A stretch of 12,757 nucleotides of DNA from Phoronis ovalis (lineage: Eukaryota > Phoronida > Phoronidae). A program made the translations under genes and the position numbers. The notes under the pieces are model-generated. The model had not been told where the DNA came from and made no database searches. It was given only the letters and a program-made list of their open reading frames with translations. The stretch is from the NCBI GenBank assembly GCA_028565635.1, contig JAOXYB010042682.1:1-12757 (forward strand). The letters run 5' to 3'. Within the stretch, counting starts at the first letter, position 1, and each line of letters begins with the position of its first letter. Shown piece after piece: positions 8,054 through 12,757 of this stretch.

Positions 8054-8505
8054 CTGCAAAGAGTGAAATGTCAGATACTAAATATTTTGAGCAAAATACG
8101 TAAATATATTAACTTTTAAGTTAAAAGATATTTTATAGAGAATGATATAAAAATTAAAAAGCAAATTCTTGATAAAATAATTTTAAAACTTTTTGCCATG
8201 TTTAGTTAAGACATGGTTTGAACAATGAATCATTCAAATAAACTAGTACCCCTTTTCCACAGTGTCGAACAATGATTACCTAATAATATGTTGTTGACAT
8301 TAGAATTACAAAGCTTACATATGCAAGCTAGGTTCACATGCCGAATCAAACCAGCACAAAAGGTATAAATCATGCAACTACATAATTATACAACTGTATC
8401 AGCTACTATCAATGTCTACTAACCAAAATGTACAACGTAAGCCAGTTAACCATGATGGATTCAGGAATGATCATGCTGTGTTTTATAAATGATTTTTGGT
8501 AGTAG
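8054..8505 (-). other. Intron upstream of the scaffold-like exon, or flank
   Basis: It begins (minus strand) with the acceptor of the 6553-8053 exon. The rest is AT-rich with no long open frame on either strand. I see no exon here. Confidence 0.6.
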
Positions 8506-8766
8506 TCTGAGAACTGCATAATTCGTTCGCATCATTCTGGGAACTGGGTGACAATTCATTCATAATTTGCTTCTGAGAACTGCACAATTCATTCACAATA
8601 TGCATCATTCTGAGAACTACACAGTTCATTTACAATATGTATCGTTCAGAGAACTGCATAATTCATTCACAATATGATTCGTTCCGAGAACTACACAATT
8701 CATTCACAATATCCATCGTGCTGAGAACAGAATAATTTATTCACAATATGCATCGTTCTGAGAACT
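8506..8766. repeat. 37-bp minisatellite
   Basis: About seven copies plus a partial one begin at 8506, 8536, 8572, 8609, 8646, 8683, 8720 and 8757. The unit is like tctgagaactgcacaattca followed by ttcacaatatgcatcgt. The spacing is exactly 37 from 8572 onward. The two leftmost copies are shorter (30 and 36) and more diverged, as is usual at an old edge of an array. Confidence 0.95.
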
Positions 8767-8972
8767 TTTGGGTTCTTGCGACCATCAGCTTTACCAAGTG
8801 CGTGCATATGGTCAATTACTGAATATCCAAAGTGAAGTTTTTTTCTATTATTCCATCCTTCAATATTGCTATTTGACGTGGCACTTAGTAGTCTGAAGGT
8901 TTTAGCTGACTCAGCATTTACTTTATCATGTAATTTCAAGTATCTGCCACGTTCCGAGACCATTCCTTGCAA
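8767..8972 (-). other. Weak candidate coding stretch
   Basis: A minus-strand frame stays open from just after a TGA near 8973 to a stop at 8700-8702, running into the 37-bp minisatellite. The part outside the repeat encodes about 66 residues of normal-looking composition (LHDKVNAESAKTFRLLSATS is included). A possible acceptor (ttgcaag) and donor (cttg|gtaaag) flank it, but the acceptor is weak. The frame has no donor in the phase needed to join the exon at 8053. It could be an exon of an unknown gene, a decayed element, or chance. Confidence 0.25.
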
Positions 8973-11265
8973 TCAAACAAAATTCTGGCGTACAATACAC
9001 AACTCCTCAAACAGCACCAAAAGTGATACCTGGTATTGTCACAAACATATAAACAGTTTTTTTAACCATTCTAATGTAACACATAAGTTTCACTAAGATA
9101 AACAAAGTGGAAAGTGCTTTTGTCTTCAGCACAATCTGCTCAGTAGAGGTGCCAAATCCTTCGGGATTATTTCCAAAATCCTGCATTTTAAAATCATTTG
9201 TTGAATATAAAAGTCATTCATTTCCTTTGTCAATCTACATATGAATCTTGTCCAGACACAAAGAAAGCTTTGTTTAGTATTTACTGCTGCTGTTTTTTCC
9301 TTCAACAGTCTTTATAATTACACTGTTACTAAATTCATTGATCTTAGCAATCTTGAATTTCGCAAAAAAAAGTTTAAGTATGAAATAAAACAAACGCAAA
9401 CATTTTAAAGAAATAAATAACTTTTTATTAATAGAACTTATGTAGCAGCAGTGGTAGCAGATAAAAAAACAAAGAATAAACCATAAAGTACAAGACTTTG
9501 CATGTTCTCATTCCCACAGCCATCACGTTATTATTAAGCTGATTCCGATACAAGCCACACAAATTTAACCTGTGGTTAAAATATTAGCACCTTTGGCTTT
9601 TTGCATTTCCAAGTGTTATTAAATTACATCTGCAAGTGTATTAAACCAAAGGTGTAAAAATATCTTAACTAACTTTTGAAATTTACTTCTGGGTACATAT
9701 GAATGCTAACAGTCTATCAATGTACTAACAAACTCTCAGCTAGAAACACCATACACCAGAGAAGAATGATTATAATATCGACCAAAATGTTATATTTACT
9801 GTACAAGTGCTGTACAGATTGTATACATATTTTTAGGAAAGGTCAATACTATATAATTATCCAAACATGAGAATACTTGCTAGTTTTTATTTATGTCTAG
9901 AAAGGTTCGTTTACAAATTTTCTTGAGAACAAGATGGGGCACGGTAAGAGTTTCTTGAAGGAATCTCAAAATATACATTTCTGTACAGGCAGCAATTGCT
10001 TCAAGTTAAACTAAAATACACCAATTAAAATAACTGAAAAGCAATACATGTAAGTTGAAGCATGAACGTTCAATACTTAATGAAGAGATAACACATTTTG
10101 TTCACAATAATGACCATTCACCTGTGGAGTGTTATGATTCCTAACTGAGACATTTAGAATATCAGGATTGGCTGTGGTATTTGAAGTTGTTTGTTTACAT
10201 AGTCTTGTACAAAAAAATAATGCTACATAAACAAACCCACTGCTATAAATTGACTAGTTAACAAAATATAAATCCAAAAACTTAAATCTTAACTCATTAC
10301 CTACATGCATTTTTCTTACACTAATTGTAATTTCCTAATTTTATACCCTTTCGAAAGAGTATTATATAGCAAGGTTAGTCATATACATTTGCTTTCATTG
10401 TTTTTTAGTTATCTGATTTATTAAACAGAGTGAAGGAAGTTTTCCAAAAAAATTATAAGTTAACAGTTTAATACAGTTTGCTCTATTTTATATAAAAAAT
10501 GTGTAAAGTTGTACTTGATTTATGATATCACAACATGCAGAAGTTTACAGGTATGAACACATGTTAATAAATACTTTTCATAAATTTTGCACACCTGTAC
10601 ATATTACTTCCCAGGTACACAGGTGATAAAAAAACTCATGAAAAGTACGAAGAGACCAAGAGTTATATTATGGATATACAGTGTGACCGGATATAAATCA
10701 GCAAAAATGTAAAAATACATGTACATGATAGCTTGAATGTTCAAAATATGCTTTTCAAAAATAACACACAAATAAATAAACTGAAAAGTTATGACATTAT
10801 TAAAATTCTGAAGAGTACTTGTATCGTTTTTAATTTTTTTGCAAACAGAAGCATCATTTCATTTGATTGAGAAATGTAGATAAGAAATCTTCCACGAAAT
10901 TTTTAAACTATCAAATTTTGTATCTGGAAAAAATTAAAGATGGCTACCATTTAGGGCTCGGCTAACTAACACTGGGTTCTTACAGAATTATATTATTTGG
11001 AACAAATAGATTAAATAAAAATTAAAAGTTGTATCACATGACTCGGTAATGAAACTGCCTAAAATACATTACGATTGAGAAAATTTGTTGGAAAACAATG
11101 GATGAAAAAAAATTCCATCTACCAACTTTCTGATTATCACTCAAAATCACCAAACTGTTTGATATTTATGTCTACCTTCGTAATATTAAAGTAAAAAAAA
11201 TATTTCATCAAAAAATGATTCAAAAACTATAATCATATGTTAAAATTTTATACTCAACTTGTAAC
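8973..11265. other. AT-rich noncoding stretch, ~2.3 kb
   Basis: Apart from one 76-codon plus-strand frame (8866-9096), which is antisense to the weak candidate and tails off into AT-rich DNA, neither strand has an open frame of 60 codons. I see no tRNA, rRNA or tandem repeat. A minus-strand AATAAA near 9424-9429 could end a minus-strand transcript, but nothing upstream supports one. It may be a long intron of the scaffold-like gene or intergenic DNA. Confidence 0.6.
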
Positions 11266-11342
11266 TGTTAACAAGACATTTGTCATGTCCAATGCCCATC
11301 CAATGTGTAGGATTATATTTTTTTAACATTATTGTTTTTTTA
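11266..11342 (-). repeat. Right arm of ~76-bp inverted repeat
   Basis: The reverse complement matches window bases 1-76, with one substitution and a 3-base insertion (tataatcc versus tatcc) in the well-matched part. Similarity is lost beyond cttgtt..agtta. The other edge cannot be judged because the left copy stops at the window start. Confidence 0.9.
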
Positions 11343-11394
11343 CATTAGAAAAGAATATAATACTTCATGCATTATAATCTGGTTTATCATTGTG

Positions 11395-11720
11395 GGGTAC
11401 TCTTATTCAAAATGACTGTTTCTGCTGTCAGATGCGGGGGAGAACTAACCATATTTTTTAGATGGGTATGTGCAGCCCAAACCCAAAATATCCTCCCATT
11501 TTTAAGGATTTTGGTCTCAAAACTCGACTCATTTTTAGGGATTTCTGTCACTAAAAAGGACCAATTTTTTAGGTTATTTCTTGAAAAAGTTCCATGGAAT
11601 TGCTACTTTTAAATAAAATCGGAAAAAACAAACATTTTTAGGGTTTGTTGAAAACTGAACCAATCTCTATGAGAATTTTTGTGAAAAGTCAATCCATTTT
11701 TAGGGATTAATTTGTGAAAA
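11395..11720 (-). repeat. Dispersed repeat, copy 2 (inverted relative to copy 1)
   Basis: The plus strand shows catttttaggga-type motifs near 11490, 11530, 11633 and 11696, and gatgggtatgtgcagccc at about 11461. Its reverse complement aligns with 5290-5590, with many substitutions and indels, so both copies are old. An 81-codon plus-strand frame inside it has no coding character. Confidence 0.75.
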
Positions 11721-11737
11721 AATTACCCATTGGGCTA

Positions 11738-12757
11738 CCAACCTATGGCCTTCTTAGAACCACCTCTGAATCAGCCAAGTAGTGCTTCGTCTTTGCAGCT
11801 ATAAACGCCTTCTCAGGAACAAATATGGCCACTAGTCGGCCATGATAGAAGTAATGTGGGTCAATATTATTTATAACCTGTACTTACTCTGTACTGAATA
11901 TGGAGCTGATCGGCTATAAAATGACGCAGTTACTGTGAGACAAGTGTTACACGCGGTAAAAAATTTCGAAGATTCGTACCAGCATTTGACCTACTTTTAA
12001 AATATCTAGCCTATTACTCCCACCAACCTATGGCTTTCCTAGAACCACTTTTGAATCGTCCAGGTAGCGCTTCGTCTTCGTGGCTATAGACACAACGTTA
12101 CATTGCCCTCTCGGGGACAAACATGGCCACCAGTCGGCCATATAGGAAGTAATCTGGGTCAATATTACACACAATCTGTACTTATTCTGTACCGAATATG
12201 GAGCTAATTGGATAAAAACTGAAGCCGTTATTGCAAGACAAAGAAAGTGTTACATATGGCAAAAAATGTCGAAGTTTCGTAATGGCATTTGACCTACTTG
12301 TCAAGGTAATTTTACAATGTCACCTAGCCTATTACGCCCACCAACCTATAGTCTTCCTAGAACCACCTATGAATCGTCCGGCCAGGTAGGGGTTTGCCTT
12401 CACAGCTATAAACGCAATGTTACGTGCCCTCTTGAGAACAAACATGGCTGCCAGTCAGCCATATTGGAAATAATCTAGGTCAAAAGCACACATAGCATGT
12501 ACTGCAATCTGGACTAACTCTGTGCCGAATATGAAACTGATCGGATAAAAACTGATGGTGTTATTATGACGTTCAATCTCGCAAACCAACATGGCCACCA
12601 GTCGGCCATGTTGAAAGTAATCTGGGTCAATATTATATATAACCTGTACTTCGTCCTGTACTTACTGTGTACCGAATATGGATCGGATAAAAACTGAAGC
12701 AGTTACTGCGAGACAAAGAAAGTGTTACGCGCGACAAAAAATGTCCAAGAATCGTTT
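11738..12757. repeat. ~300-bp tandem satellite, running off the window
   Basis: Units start at ccaacctat at 11738, 12023 and 12341 (spacing 285 and 318). A fourth copy, missing its first half, starts at about 12584 and is cut by the window edge. Every unit has atggcc[ag]c[ct]agtcggccat or a variant (11825, 12123, 12444, 12591), a small inverted repeat able to form a hairpin. Shared landmarks include gtaat.tgggtcaatatta, cctgtactta and gaatatgga. Copies differ by perhaps 15-20 percent. No open frame runs through it. Confidence 0.92.

Noticed and set aside
11367-11612. Plus-strand 81-codon open frame
   Set aside because: It lies within the second, diverged copy of the same repeat; no homologous frame is kept in the first copy.
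1-12757. Whole-window search for CRISPR arrays, operons, tRNA or rRNA genes, and HAUS3 beside POLN
   Set aside because: The gene structure is clearly animal nuclear, the regular repeats are minisatellites without unique spacers, and no cloverleaf or rRNA core was seen. The POLN 5' end, where HAUS3 lies in vertebrates, is outside the window.

Overview
The window looks like nuclear DNA of an invertebrate animal. It is AT-rich, carries a multi-exon gene with short introns (about 210-820 bp, all GT..AG), and is dense in minisatellites and diverged dispersed repeats. The repeats and intron style fit a lophotrochozoan, perhaps a bivalve or other mollusc. That placement is inference; no ribosomal or mitochondrial marker is present.

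Region 137-6162 (+) holds the 3' half of a family A DNA polymerase gene, DNA polymerase nu (POLN). Thirteen exons join without a frame break (1547 nt, 514 complete residues plus stop). They cover the inter-domain region and the whole catalytic core: TGRL, motif A, the O-helix (motif B), the GRRR segment and motif C (HDE). The 5' half lies upstream of the window. Several introns carry local tandem duplications: 35 bp (intron 3), 71 bp (intron 5), a 492-bp minisatellite with higher-order structure (intron 6), and a copy of the exon 8 end with its splice donor (intron 8). Intron 11 carries an old dispersed repeat.

Region 6163-6552 is a compact tail-to-tail junction. POLN has a candidate ATTAAA signal about 70 nt after its stop. 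The converging gene has a candidate AATAAA about 105 nt after its own stop.

Region 6553-8053 (-) is the last coding exon of an unrecognised gene. It encodes 499 residues of low-complexity, Ser/Asn/Pro-rich sequence with five Y-x-N motifs (the Grb2-SH2 consensus), many S/T-P sites, an internal duplication and a C-terminal ETQV that fits a class I PDZ ligand. It looks like the tail of a signalling scaffold or receptor. Its upstream exons were not found.

Region 8054-12757 has no gene I can assign. It contains a 37-bp minisatellite next to a weak minus-strand open stretch, about 2.2 kb of AT-rich DNA without a long open frame, the right arm of a ~76-bp inverted repeat whose left arm is at the very start of the window, a second inverted copy of the intron 11 repeat, and a ~300-bp tandem satellite that runs off the right edge.

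The two genes show no obvious functional link; their relation is convergent position only. I did not find a clear novel multi-gene system. The most unusual items are the scaffold-like tail with its duplicated Y-x-N module, the duplicated exon end with its donor, and the 11-kb-separated inverted repeat.
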